Source: Cannabis sativa (Eukaryota > Streptophyta > Magnoliopsida > Rosales > Cannabaceae). From it: a stretch of DNA of 64,000 nt. This document shows, piece after piece, positions 48,660 to 59,758 of the stretch; position 1 is the stretch's first letter; the number at the start of each line of letters is the position of its first letter. The notes under the pieces are model-generated. The model saw only the letters and a program-made list of their open reading frames with translations, was not told where the DNA came from and did not search any database. Position numbers and translations under genes: made by a program. The DNA lies in the NCBI RefSeq assembly GCF_029168945.1, contig NC_083607.1, forward strand, positions 41,773,257 through 41,837,256. The letters run 5' to 3'.

Positions 48660-51600
48660 CGAATGTCCTAATAATAAAGCTCATTATTTAAAGTGTATTT
48701 TCTTCTAATATTTATTTTAATCAATTTATTTTAAATATATATATTTATTTAATTAAAATTTCCAATTTAGAATGAAAAATTCTAAATATAAATTTTAATT
48801 TAATATTTATAAATTTTACTTAGATGGATATGAAAATAACATGAATTATTTCTATCTTAGTAATAATTTCCAATAAATATTTAGAAAAATATTCAATTTA
48901 AGTTGTTACAAAATTAATTTAAATTAATTTACAACTCAAATTTAATTTTCTATAAATATACATTGCATTTCGAAAAATTGAAGTATTTAAGAATACTATT
49001 TTCGAAAAAATGCTTTAAAATAAAATAAAAATAAATTCTGGAAAAATTATTCTAATTATATGTTGGCCCAAAATTAATTAATAAAATTAATTCACAACAA
49101 AAAATATAATTTTCCTATTTAATTAAATATATAAGAAAAATTTAAAATATTTAAGTATCATGATGAAAATCAACTGAAATATTAATTTTCTATTTAATTA
49201 AATACACTAGAAAAATACTTTAAGCAAAAAACAGATAATATCTATCTAGATTTTCATGGACTAATTAATTCATTTTCTAATTAAATATATTTTACTTCAT
49301 TTATTTTAATTAATCATTAAATGAAAAAATCATTGATTTAAGTTGGTCCAAAATTAAAATAAATAATTTACAACTTTAATCTATTTTTCAAATAAAATTC
49401 TAAATTTCTGCATTTAAGAAATGCAATTTCAAAATTGTGGAAAAAAGATAAAATAAAATAAAATATATTTTGAAAATTATTCAAATTTAAGTTATATGAA
49501 ATAAGATTTCAAACTTAAAATAATTTTTAATTTTTATTAAATAACATGAAAATAATAATATTTAAGTATCATGATGAAAATCAACTTAAATATTTAAATT
49601 TTTAATTTAATTAAATGTATTAATTCAAGAAATAAATAATTAAGTATAGAGAAGACTTAATTATTAATTCTAATTTAATACTAGGAAAAATATACTTAAC
49701 TTAGATTGTACCAAAATTAATTATTAAACAATTAATTTCACAATCTATGATATTTTCCTAATTAAATTTTAGAAAAAATAACTAGTCCTAGAAATAACTA
49801 TCTAGAATAATTTCATTTACTAAGTGTTTTTCTAAATATAACTTTAAAATATTAAATGAAAAATTAAATTTCATATATTTTAAAAGTTAATTATGTTGCT
49901 AAGTCAATTTTAATTAGTTTGGACTAATATATTTAACCTAATACAATTATTTAAATAAGGCAAATGGGTCTTCACAATTGGGGTAGTTCATGTGAGGGGG
50001 AGCTGGGTTCAGTATGTCGTACCCACTTCTATTGGCCCCCAACTCTCACACAAGGCCCAAAAGAGAGGAATTTAACCTTTAAATAAACAATTGTTATTCA
50101 TTGAATAAGCCCAAATCTAATTGGGCCTAAATAAATTTACTTATGTCAAAATTTATTTTAGCAACCTAGTCCATTTACTTAGTAAAACTTAAATAGGATT
50201 CATATATGCATCTAAGCCCAATAGCAAACATATAGGCTCACACAGGTCAAAAGATTTGGATGGGCCCTATCATGTTACTAGGTTTACACAAATGAAAGAA
50301 ATTGCAAAATTACCTGTTACAAATTATTTATAAGATCTATTGACAATTGGACTATGATTAAAATCAGACTATTGGATCTGTCAACAAGTTAATCATAGCA
50401 ATTTAGATCAAATAAATAATATGTTTGTAAAAGAAAAAATTGAATACATAATAATATAATCAAACAATACAAACAATAATAACTGCTCTGGAATATCTGG
50501 AAAGTAAGCTAAAATATCTCAATTTCAAAATTTAAAATAAAATTAAATTTTAAAATAAATATCTTAACTAGAATTCAAATTTAGGTTGTTAGAGAATATT
50601 TGAATAAATTCAAAATTCAACAAACTCCTAAATTTCTTAAATTCTAACAAAAAATCAAAAATATCTAACCAATTTTTCAAATATCAAGTTTATTCAAAAT
50701 TTAAATTTATTTAAAATTTCTAATAAGATAATATAATATAATATCTTGAATTTTAAATTTTGATATTTTATTATATTCTGAGTCTTATAATTAAATAAAT
50801 TTAAATATTACATAAATAAACTAATTGAAAAATAAGATATTTTATATGGTTAGAATATTTTTAAAAATAATAATAAAATAATAAGTTTGAAAAATTTATG
50901 GTTTGAAACCCTAAAATATCTATTCAAACTAAACTAACCAATTTTTCAAATCTTCATGTTATTTTTGCCAAAATATAATTTTAATAAAAAAAATATCTAA
51001 TAAGATAAAATGTTAAACCTAACATATTCCTAATCTTATAATTTTAATTAATAAAATATATTTTGAAAATAACAAATTTGAAAAAAAAAATATGATATGG
51101 TTAGCAAATTTTAAAATTAGTACAAGATTATTTTTAAAAGATAATATTTTAATATCAAAGTAAGATCATTTAAAAAATAATATCTGATCTTATAATTAAA
51201 ATAAATAAAATAATCTAAAATTTTAAAAAATAACCATAAGGCTCCTTTGTGAGAAATCAAATTTTCAAAATTCAAAGCCTACTAATATTATAAACTAATT
51301 TTAATTAATTAAAAAATTAATAAAAATTAATTTTATTCTGAAAATTAGATTTTTTATTGAAAATTCAGATTCTACACAAAATTCTACCAAAAATTGGCTT
51401 TTGTTTCAATGAAAAATGATTTTTGAATCAAAAGTTATGACGAAAACAACTTTGAGGCACAGGGGTATGCAATGCATACCCCTGCGCGCGCGGAAGGGGA
51501 AGTTTGGCCGAGCTTAGAGGCTGCAAGCAGCACCATTTGACCGAGGATCTTGGGCGCGAGCTGCCCTTCAGACAGCAACGTGTCCAAGCGGATCCGAGGC

Positions 51601-51879
51601 TCGTGCGCGTGCGTGTGACATTCAAATCCCGATATTTTCGTTCAAATTCAAAAAATCATAACTAATTCATAAAAAATTCAAATTAGGTTTTGTAAAAGCC
51701 TAAATTTATTATTTTTTTGTCTACTTTCCAGAAAAAATAATTCCTGATCGAAATAAAAAAAATATTTCAGTAACATATATTGTGATTTCTATCATCAAAT
51801 AAGCACATAAATCACATGAAACCATCCAAATCAATGCAAAACATCGTTTTAATTCATATTTCATGAAAGTAAATCATTA
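48660..51879 (-). other. AT-rich non-coding leader of element B
   Basis: Homologous to the AT-rich leader of element A, with insertions and deletions. Between about 51440 and 51640 it contains a GC-rich segment unlike A. No open frame of interest. Confidence 0.65.
51460..51484. other. 25-nt palindrome in the element B leader
   Basis: Two perfect 12-base arms (CAGGGGTATGCA and TGCATACCCCTG) flank a single A. It lies at the edge of the GC-rich segment, about 415 bases from the 5' LTR in transcription sense, and is followed by CGCGCGCGG. Confidence 0.85.
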
Positions 51880-51896
51880 CCATGGCTCTGAGGCCA
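51880..51896 (-). other. Primer binding site of element B
   Basis: Minus strand TGGCCTCAGAGCCATGG, the same initiator-tRNA-type variant as in element A. Confidence 0.8.
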
Positions 51897-51898
51897 GT

Positions 51899-53753
51899 TG
51901 TTGGATATATTTTACCAGATCTAGATTTACTAACAAGTATGTTTCATTAACATCCTAATATGAATTCTAAAACAATGAAATAAACACATATAAAGTTTAG
52001 GAAACCTTAACAGCGGAATATAATGACTCCTTCCGTTCAGATCTCTAGCCCTTGATTCCTTTCTGTAGCAGAGCATCACCAAGATCTGAACCTGAATCTC
52101 TTTCTCTCCTTCCTTTGATGCTGAATCTCCTTCTTGTTGGTTGATTTTCCACAGTCTTACACATTGTGATTGAGATACCACTTGATGTGTGTGGGCACTC
52201 ACTCATTCACTCAAGGATTTCGAAATTTAGAGAAGAAAATAAGAGAGAAGGTGGTGGCTAGAAATTTTTCTCTGAAGGAATGATATGTATCATCTTTTCC
52301 TAAAGCCATCACTACCTATTTATAGGTAACCACCTAGGTTTAAGTTAGAATTATTTGGCATTAAAATAATGAAAAAATAAATGATAAAAGCATACAATAG
52401 TGGCCGGCCTGGGCTTTGGATAATGGACCTCACTTATGCAATTTTGCTATTTTATCATTCTGCATCTCATTTTCTCAAAAACGCCGATTTTCAAATTCAA
52501 CCATTTAAATGTCAATTCTAATTATTTAATAACTAAAAAATTAATTATGAAATAATATTGTCATTTAATATATTTATTAATTAGACATATAAAGTCTCTT
52601 AATTAATAAATAAACCTAGAATCTCTTTTCTTACAATTTCGCCCTTGCTTAGTGAAAATTCACAAAGTAGACATAGTCTAACTTTAGAATTATAATTGAT
52701 TAATCAAAATCAATTAACTGATTCTTACAAGCAGTATGGTCTCAACTAGTATGGGGACCATGGGTCTATATATCCGAGCTTCCAATAAGCAGATCAAGAA
52801 TTTATATCTTAAATTCACTGACTTATTAATTCTTCGTTGAATCCACGCATAGAACTTAGAATTGCACTCTCAGTATATAGAACGCTCTATATGTTCCACG
52901 ATATAGATACGTCATTAGTTATCCATTGTTATAATCCTAATTTGATCAATGATCCTCTAATAGATGATCTACATTGAATAGGCACTAAGTTACCGTTACA
53001 CCTTCAATGTATTTTATCCTTAAAACACTTAGCTCCGTATAAATGATATTTCAGCGAAGTGAAATGAGATCTCCACCATTTATCTCTATTTAGCCAAGCT
53101 CGAAGGATATCATTGTTTCACTTCTAAATTCCTATAGAAGTTATAGATTCCATATTTATGTTAGCGCTCCCACTCAATTATACTATCATGTTCCCAAAAT
53201 GTACGTATCACCCTGACCCAAAAGTAGGCTTAACTAACAAATCAAAGAACATGTATAATACTCTTGAGATCGAACTTAAACATATCAGGATTAAGATCAT
53301 TTGATCTAGGATCAACAGGAGATATTGAATTGAATAGATATTACGGTAAATTTTAATATATCTAATCAAAGTTCAATATCGGTCCCTTCCGATGTATACT
53401 CCATACATCCGATGCTGGTAAACTTTGCCAATGTCCTGGAAAGGACATAACACTTATCCAAGGTGTAAGAATACCTATTGCTGATTATCATGTCAGTCTA
53501 AATCCAGTGAACTGACAAATTAGGGAATAAACTTTCGAACATATAATTAAGATTATATTCCACTGTGTTGACAACACTATAATCATTAACAAATTCATAT
53601 GTTCTGGACTTAAATAGAATTCATACATTATATGTATATAATCATGAAATAAATTATGTGAACCATGCAACATTAAATGTTATTTCTGATCTATATTAAT
53701 AAGTAAATCCGATTATATTGAAATGAGTTTTATTTAGGGCATAAAACCCAACA
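51899..53753 (-). repeat. LTR of element B (5' LTR in transcription sense)
   Basis: 1855 bp, nearly identical to 43688-45551; TGTTGG...CCAACA ends. Confidence 0.92.
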
Positions 53754-53758
53754 GGAGA
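53754..53758. repeat. Target duplication GGAGA, right copy (element B)
   Basis: Exact match to 43683-43687. Confidence 0.9.
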
Positions 53759-55236
53759 TTATTCGAAAATCCAAATTCACTTCTAGGACGTCTTTTGAAG
53801 CATAGATACTACTCAAGGAATTCCTTCCTTGAAGCCCACCTTGGCCACTCTCCTTCATTGACATGGCAAGAGATTCATTGGGGAAGAGAACTTCTCATCA
53901 AAGGGTTGAGATTTAAAATTGATAATGGTTTTCAGATTCAAAGTGGTCATGATCCTTGGATTCCTGGGAATGATGAATTCCGACCTATTAGTTACTCTGG
54001 GCCACCTTCTCTGCCGGTTTCAACTTTTATTCTTGACACTATGGAATGGAATTTACCTCTCCTTCAAGATTATTTTTCTCAAATTGACATTGATCGCATT
54101 GTCACCATTCCTTTGAGTTTTTATCAATAACAAGATAGGATGATTTGGCATTACAACACAACTGGAGAGTATATTGTAAAGTCTGGCTTCCACCTTACAA
54201 ATTCAATCTCTGAGAAACACCAAGAATCATCATCTGATGACTTCAAGAGCTGGTGGAAATTTTTCTGGGCTTTACAATTACCACCAAAAGTAAAAATCTT
54301 TGCTTGGAAAGTGATTCAACATGCTCTGCCCGTGGCATCAGCCTTGCACAAAAGAAAAATTATTGATTTAGCGTCATGTTCGAGGTGTAATAGTGCATGG
54401 GAATCGATAGGGCATGCGTTGTTCTCTTGTACTTTTGCCAAATCGGTATGGAAAAAGACTCGCTTTACAATTGACTATCAACACGCTCATAGTATGTTTA
54501 ATGGGGATTATATCATACACTTGGCAAACACAATGAAAAAAAACTGAAGTTGAACTTTTGATATGTGTGTTATGGTGTATATGGAATGAGAGAAATAAGG
54601 TCCTACATGGTGGTTCCAAAAGAGACCCTTCTTCTCTGGTTGCTTATGCAGTAAAATATTTGGATAATTACCGCTCTGCTAAGGCTCCCAGCTGTAAGAC
54701 TCAGGATTTACATACCAATACATCAGGAACTGTTGTGCGTAACTCTTCACACCAGGATGGTCCTTCGCTTCAGCAAAATACACACTAGCAACAACAAGTT
54801 CTTGGCACCCTCCCTGCTGGTGTAATATGTGAAAACCAACCAAATGTTTCATCGTAGGATGCACATCAGCAACATCGTCCTTTCTCTGGAAGCAATTGGA
54901 AACCAACAACTGAAATTTCATGGATGCCACCTGCAGGTAATCTTCTTAAGATGAATGTTGATGCTGCAGCAAATTTTAACGACAAGAAATTCGGAATTGG
55001 TGCAGTTGTTCGTAACAACAAGGGAGAAGTTATTGCTGTGTTTTCTAAGCCTTCTCAAGGTTGCTTCCGAAGTAATGAAATGGAAGCAAAGACGCTCTTC
55101 CACAGTCTTATTTGGGCTACTCAGCATCAATTGCCAATAGCGCTTGTGGAAACAGATGCCCAAAGAGTCTCCACTGCTTTAAATTCTTTTCATAGACTTA
55201 TCTTATTTTTCTGATCTCATTGATGATGTTCGCTGT
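53759..55236 (+). pseudogene. LINE 2, zinc-finger and RNase H regions (first part)
   Basis: The frame resumes directly after element B (LFENPNSLLGRLLKHRYY) and continues with GHSPSLTWQEIHWGRELLIK, GHDPWIP and a stop at 54130. A reverse-transcriptase-associated zinc-finger segment follows (LPPKVKIFAWKVIQHALPVA, CSRCNSAWESIGHALFSC), another stop near 54545, then LWCIWNERNKVLHGG. The RNase H domain starts LLKMNVDAAANFNDKKFG and runs with METDAQRV-type sequence to 55236, where the hAT element is inserted. The first half of LINE 1's equivalent region is similar in sequence. Confidence 0.88.
55229..55236. repeat. 8-bp target duplication TTCGCTGT, left copy
   Basis: Repeated exactly at 55967-55974. 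Confidence 0.9.
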
Positions 55237-55966
55237 CAGGGGCGGAGCCAAAACGAAACACTTAGGGGGGCCAATTATTTAAAATTTATATTTTGAAGAA
55301 AATATTTTTATAGAATTGCACATCACAAAAATTATTAATAAGAACATGTTTAGATATAATTGTATAATTACTATGATATTAATTTCATAATTAAACGGTC
55401 TAATAATTATATTATATTTAAAAATAAATGGTATATTTATATGTAAAAATATAATTACATATCAATTTTAATCTCTCAAAAAAAAGTATTTAACACAAAA
55501 ATTTTTTAGTAATTATAATAAATTTTATAAATATTTTTCAATATATTGTACATTAGTAATTAATTAGTCAAAACTCTTTTTCCTTCCAAAAATATTCATG
55601 CAAAGTATTAGAGGTATATTATATTTTATTTTCTTTTTCTAGATAAAAAGATTTTGTGTTTTTTGTAAGGAGAGATCAAAAAGATCATTTTGTGTAACCA
55701 TAATAGAGATTGCAAAATAAAAATTTCCATAAAAGAAAAAAAATTCTATTGGATATGGAATACAAAAGTACTACATGTAATTTTAGTGACCTGTTTTCTA
55801 TTTACTAAATTACAATTTTCAATCATATATCTCCAAAAAAGAATCACAATAAGAGTATCTTTAAAGTTTTTTTAATAAATTAATAATATCATCAAGATAC
55901 ATAAATATCTGTTGGAAATTGAGGGGGACCATGGTCACCCCAACCCAAAGAGTACCTCCGCCTCTG
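55237..55966. mobile_element. Non-autonomous hAT element (730 bp)
   Basis: The ends CAGGGGCGGAG and CTCCGCCTCTG are inverted repeats (one mismatch over 11). A perfect 8-bp target duplication is the hAT hallmark, as are CAGGGG-type termini. The interior is AT-rich without a transposase frame. Removing it restores the reading through the LINE RNase H (SDLIDDVRCLLSSFPG). Confidence 0.9.
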
Positions 55967-56173
55967 TTCGCTGTCTTTTATCCTCTTTCCCTGGAGTTGT
56001 TACTCATGCTCGTAGGCAAGCTAATCAAGCTGCCCATGGCTTGGCTAAATACGCCCTAGAGTTGGATGAAGATGTATCTTGGATAAGAGAAATACCTTAT
56101 CCTATTCTCTTTGTTATTGTAAATGAACCTTAATTTATAATAATATGGAAAATTTCTCAAAAAAAAAAAAAAA
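55967..56173 (+). pseudogene. LINE 2, RNase H end and poly(A) tail
   Basis: The last part of RNase H (VVTHARRQANQAAHGLAKYA) runs to a stop at 56133. A short 3' UTR and an A run (56159-56173) follow. The A run ends exactly at the target duplication in the carbonic anhydrase exon. Confidence 0.88.
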
Positions 56174-56243
56174 CTTCTTCTGGTTGAAAATTTAAGATAT
56201 GCGAAGGACTCACTCGAGAATCAGAGCATGCAAACACCAAATA
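56174..56243 (-). pseudogene. Beta-carbonic anhydrase exon carrying the ACSDSR signature (broken)
   Basis: After an acceptor (GAACAG at 56244) the minus strand reads [17 protein letters not shown] then NFQPEE, the beta-carbonic anhydrase signature. Here Cys, Asp and Arg of ACSDSR are the zinc-ligand and catalytic-dyad residues known from the family. The exon is cut at 56174 by LINE 2 and resumes at 43203. The enzyme would interconvert CO2 and bicarbonate; only two exons are recognisable, so this is a dead fragment. Confidence 0.82.
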
Positions 56244-56334
56244 CTGTTCATGTAATCAATTCAGATTAAGTAAATATATAGATAGATCAACAAAAATAAA
56301 TATGTATGTAACATTGTTTTATTTGCATTCGTAC

Positions 56335-56383
56335 CTTTGGATGTTGAGTTACGGCAAGTTCATCGAACAAGCATGGATACTTG
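56335..56383 (-). pseudogene. Beta-carbonic anhydrase upstream exon
   Basis: The segment lies between an acceptor (TTTTGCAG at 56384) and a donor (AAG|GTACG at 56334). It is 49 bases reading (C)KYPCLFDELAVTQHPK, matching the KYxxNPxLYxELAxxQxPK stretch directly before the MVFACSDSR exon in plant beta-carbonic anhydrases. Its phase joins exactly with the exon starting at 56243 across a 91-base intron. No confident further upstream exon was found to 57120. Confidence 0.7.
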
Positions 56384-56900
56384 CTGCAAAATCATCCCAT
56401 CGAAATAAGTTAATTATATAGGCATGTCGTCTTTTTTTCAAAAAAAAAAAATGCATAGACCCCACTATCGAATTGATCGGCGGTCAATGCTAATGCTATC
56501 ATATATACTCAACTTGAATAGGTAAGGAACAACGAAGGAGACACATTAAATTCCAACGCAAACCACAATATCATATGCCCTCGATTGTGGGAAATAAACA
56601 AAATATATATATACACACAAAGAACTGGAAAATAAGACATTTTAGTTTAATTTTACCAGTGGTATGGGCGAGCAAGAGAGAGTAAAATCTGATTGACTAA
56701 CGATTTTGATGACGAGATTAGAGCCTCTTCAACTTCAAAGATGTGTTATGAATAATGAGAATGGATTTTTTATGATGACGATAATGATGAAGAAGAATAT
56801 CAATTGCATTTATTAATTTGGCAAAATAAACTGACCAATTTGCTATAAACCGCATGATTAGCATTAACCCATCATCATCGTATCCTGCAACAAAATTCCA

Positions 56901-57120
56901 AAAATAAAAGGTGAAAACTATGTGTTTGACAAAAAAAAAATGATAGTATTCTATAACAAAAAAACCATATGTTTTTTCAAGTTCAATTATAACATTCCAA
57001 AACTCACGACATATTCAAGAATTTTTTTTTTTTCAGAATTTTTGAAACTCATTCTAAAAATAAAAGGTGAAAACCATGTTTAACAAAAAGTGATAGTATT
57101 CTATAACAAAAATACCATAT
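56901..57120. repeat. Direct duplication of about 156 bp period
   Basis: AAAATAAAAGGTGAAAAC...TGATAGTATTCTATAACAAA occurs at 56901-56970 and again at about 57057-57120 with small changes. The second copy runs straight into the right copy of the 45-bp repeat. Confidence 0.7.
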
Positions 57121-57163
57121 ATTTTATTATAATAATAAAAATGTATTTTCAAATTTTGATATT
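57119..57163. repeat. 45-bp direct repeat, right copy
   Basis: One mismatch to 43126-43170. Confidence 0.7.
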
Positions 57164-59165
57164 TGCAGTTAGTTTAGAGTTATATGCTATTTTTAAAAGT
57201 GTTGGCTTTTACGTATCATAATTTATATATTTTAATCTAATACCCATGTATGATGCAAAAGGAATACGCAGGTTCATACATTCCACTTTTCTTTATTTCA
57301 TTGAAAAAAAATAAACAAAGAACAAGAAAGTCAAGGTTGTGTTTGGAAGAAATGAGATAATGAAGGTTCTAAACATCTTATAATCCTTAAGGTATAATTT
57401 TTTTTGCTTTATTCTCTATATCTCTTTTTTAAAACTGAATAATGATTTCTATATATAATATATTAGACATAAACACCTACTTGTCTTTTCACATCGCAAA
57501 GCTCTTCAAAGAACGATGAGTATTCATGTATTTAATAATACTGACTGCTCTAACTTCATCAGTTTATAGTTCTAAATTATTCGAGCACTAAATTATTCCA
57601 AAACAAATTGATTGTATCATGAATTTTAATTACTTTTGTCATTCTATAAAAAGTTAAAAGTTTTAATTGTATTTTTAGACATCCTTATAACAACAGAAAA
57701 TTGGTAAAGTATTACATTTTATTCTTTTTATTTATGTCTAAAAGTGATAAGAAAGATAGATCTTTCCTATAATAGTTTCAGTTAAATAATGTTCATCTTA
57801 TGTTATCATACACATGTTTTCAAATTGAGATTAACTTACTATATGAGTATGAATATATTAAGATTAGCTTATTATTTATTATTAATAACAATGTGCATAT
57901 TATAGGTTTATATACACATGGTATACTTATCAAGTCGTTCAATAATAATTCAAAATTAGTTACCAAATTCTAAAATGAAAAATTCACTGAAATTTAAATA
58001 AAACTAATATTTACGTGACTTGACACTACTATATTCAATTTATCAACAAAAAAATGGACAACTCAATTATATGCGGACTCAATTAGAATGAAAAGTGTAA
58101 AATATAAAAATTACACTATCGTCTATGTTGAAGCAAATGAAGATTAAAATCTACCCATGAGTATCATTATTTTTCTTATCTATAATTTTTAGACAGATGT
58201 TATCTTCAATTATCAACAATTCAGAGATTGATTTTTAATTTTCTTTTTTATCTTACACACAACAATTAAGTTGTGTTTCCTTAAGTATCATGAACATCAA
58301 TTTTTAGTTTATTTTTGAATTAACTTAAGATCATATTTAAATTATCAAGCTTTCTTAAATACTAATATATTACATCTGATATTTTTTTTTTAATTGTTAA
58401 AATTATAAATTATATTATTTAGATATACATAATAATAAGAGATTATTTCACAAAAACATGAAAACAACAAAAAAATTACAAAAATACGGTGTCACGGAAT
58501 TTTAAACTTTTTTACGATTTTTTTGATTTTATTTACAGAAAATCCGGTCTTTTTATGTTGTAATCTTGTTAATTTTTTGTTGATTTTTTTGTTATATGTA
58601 TGTAATTTTTTGTTGTTATTTTGATATTATTTTTATGTAATTTTCTTGTTGATTTTATATGTTGTTTTCGTGTTATTTTTTGAAAAATCGTAAAAATGTA
58701 AAAAAATATTCTTTGAACGTAAAAATGTAAATATTTTACAAAAAATAGTGCCTTATATAATTATTCCTAATAATAATCTCACCTAATAACTAATAATATA
58801 TATTTTTTTAATTTTTAATTGTATCATTTTTTAAATAAAGTAAAAAGTACTTAGCATAAATTTTAATATACGTGCCTTGTACGTAATTTTTTAATAGTAT
58901 GTATATATAGAAAGAGAAATGCTAAAGGGCACCAGTGGTGCCTAGCACCCTCCTATGTGTCAATATCGTTATTGGTCCAACTAAGTATCGGGTCCCATAT
59001 AATTTTATATAATAACTTTTAGGGAACGCGACATGTCGAGAAGGTGCTAACAATGCTCATATAGAAATAACCATTACACAAACACTACCAAGTATTCTAA
59101 TTTCTAATTTTCTGTGCAATGCAATTATGTGTTTCGAAAATGGTACCCCTCTTTGAGTGTCATCA
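57164..59165. other. Intergenic AT-rich stretch
   Basis: No gene is supported. A loosely fold-back region lies at about 58440-58760 (ACATGAAAACAACAAAAAAA against GTTGTTTTCGTGTTATTTTT). At 58925-58950 there is a palindromic GGGCACCAGTGGTGCC inside AAATGCTAAAGGGCACC, a sequence type seen at the ends of some plant short elements. Confidence 0.45.
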
Positions 59166-59173
59166 TGTTTGAT

Positions 59174-59744
59174 TGTTGTCATATTAAAGATGGGCTATAA
59201 AGGGTGAAATTTAAACATCCTAATAGTATAAGAATATTTTATTTAAGGAAATATATTTCTATTTAAAGAAATAAATTTCTATTTAAGGAAATAAATAAAT
59301 AATTGATTTTCTGATAAATGAATATTTTATATTTATTGAATCTGGACAAAATCAATTATGTAATATTCTATATATGGTCAGATTTCTATATTCATTACCT
59401 GATTTGATTTCCTGAATTAATTGTCAAAATATTCTGACAATTAATGTGGCGCAGATACTGATGGAGTATCTCACCTATAAATATAGGGTCTCGGTCCCCA
59501 AGCTCCTCACTCATTCTGTTCATAACAGCAAAATTCCATCTAAAGAGAGTTGAGAGAGCGAGGAAGCCCGATTACCCACATCAATCGGTTTCTTTTGCAG
59601 ATCATGCTTATGTGGGACTAAAGCTCAAAGATTCAATGGCTGGAGGTATTTCGATCCTTAAATTATAGTGCATATATGATTTATTAATTCCGCACTTTAT
59701 TCATAATCATGTATGTTTTAGTCTATACAAATAAATGTCTAACA
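59174..59744 (+). repeat. 5' LTR of a plus-strand copia-type element
   Basis: It ends TGTCTAACA directly before a classic PBS and contains a TATA box (TATAAATA, 59476-59483) followed by a CT-rich leader. The start is taken as TGTTGTC at 59174, but TGTTTGA at 59166 is also possible; no partner LTR lies within the window to settle it. Confidence 0.6.
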
Positions 59745-59746
59745 GT

Positions 59747-59758
59747 TGGTATCAGAGC
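59747..59758 (+). other. Primer binding site TGGTATCAGAGC (initiator Met tRNA)
   Basis: Exact match to the common plant copia primer site, two bases after the LTR end, which sets the plus orientation. Confidence 0.85.

Larger units (their letters stand above)
43688..53753 (-). mobile_element. Element B: non-autonomous copia-type LTR retrotransposon (10.07 kb)
   Basis: It has LTRs at 43688-45551 and 51899-53753, a minus-strand PBS at 51880-51896, a PPT at 45552-45566 and perfect GGAGA flanks. The interior is collinear with element A, including the same decayed integrase/RNase H pieces and the same AT-rich leader. Differences are about 190 bp of integrase C-terminal remnant (about 46860-47050) missing from A and a distinct GC-rich segment near the PBS. 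The two LTRs look very alike, so insertion is relatively recent. Confidence 0.94.

Noticed and set aside
51428..51625. 65-codon Arg/Ser-rich minus-strand frame in the GC-rich leader of element B
   Set aside because: GC-rich DNA gives long frames by chance; not conserved in element A or the deleted copy.
54374..55163. Minus-strand open frames across the LINE 2 RNase H region
   Set aside because: Shadows of the plus-strand LINE frame.
56640..56770. Further upstream carbonic anhydrase exon on the minus strand
   Set aside because: An open piece with a possible donor exists (EEALISSSKSLVNQILLSLA) but it does not resemble the family's N-terminal region well enough.
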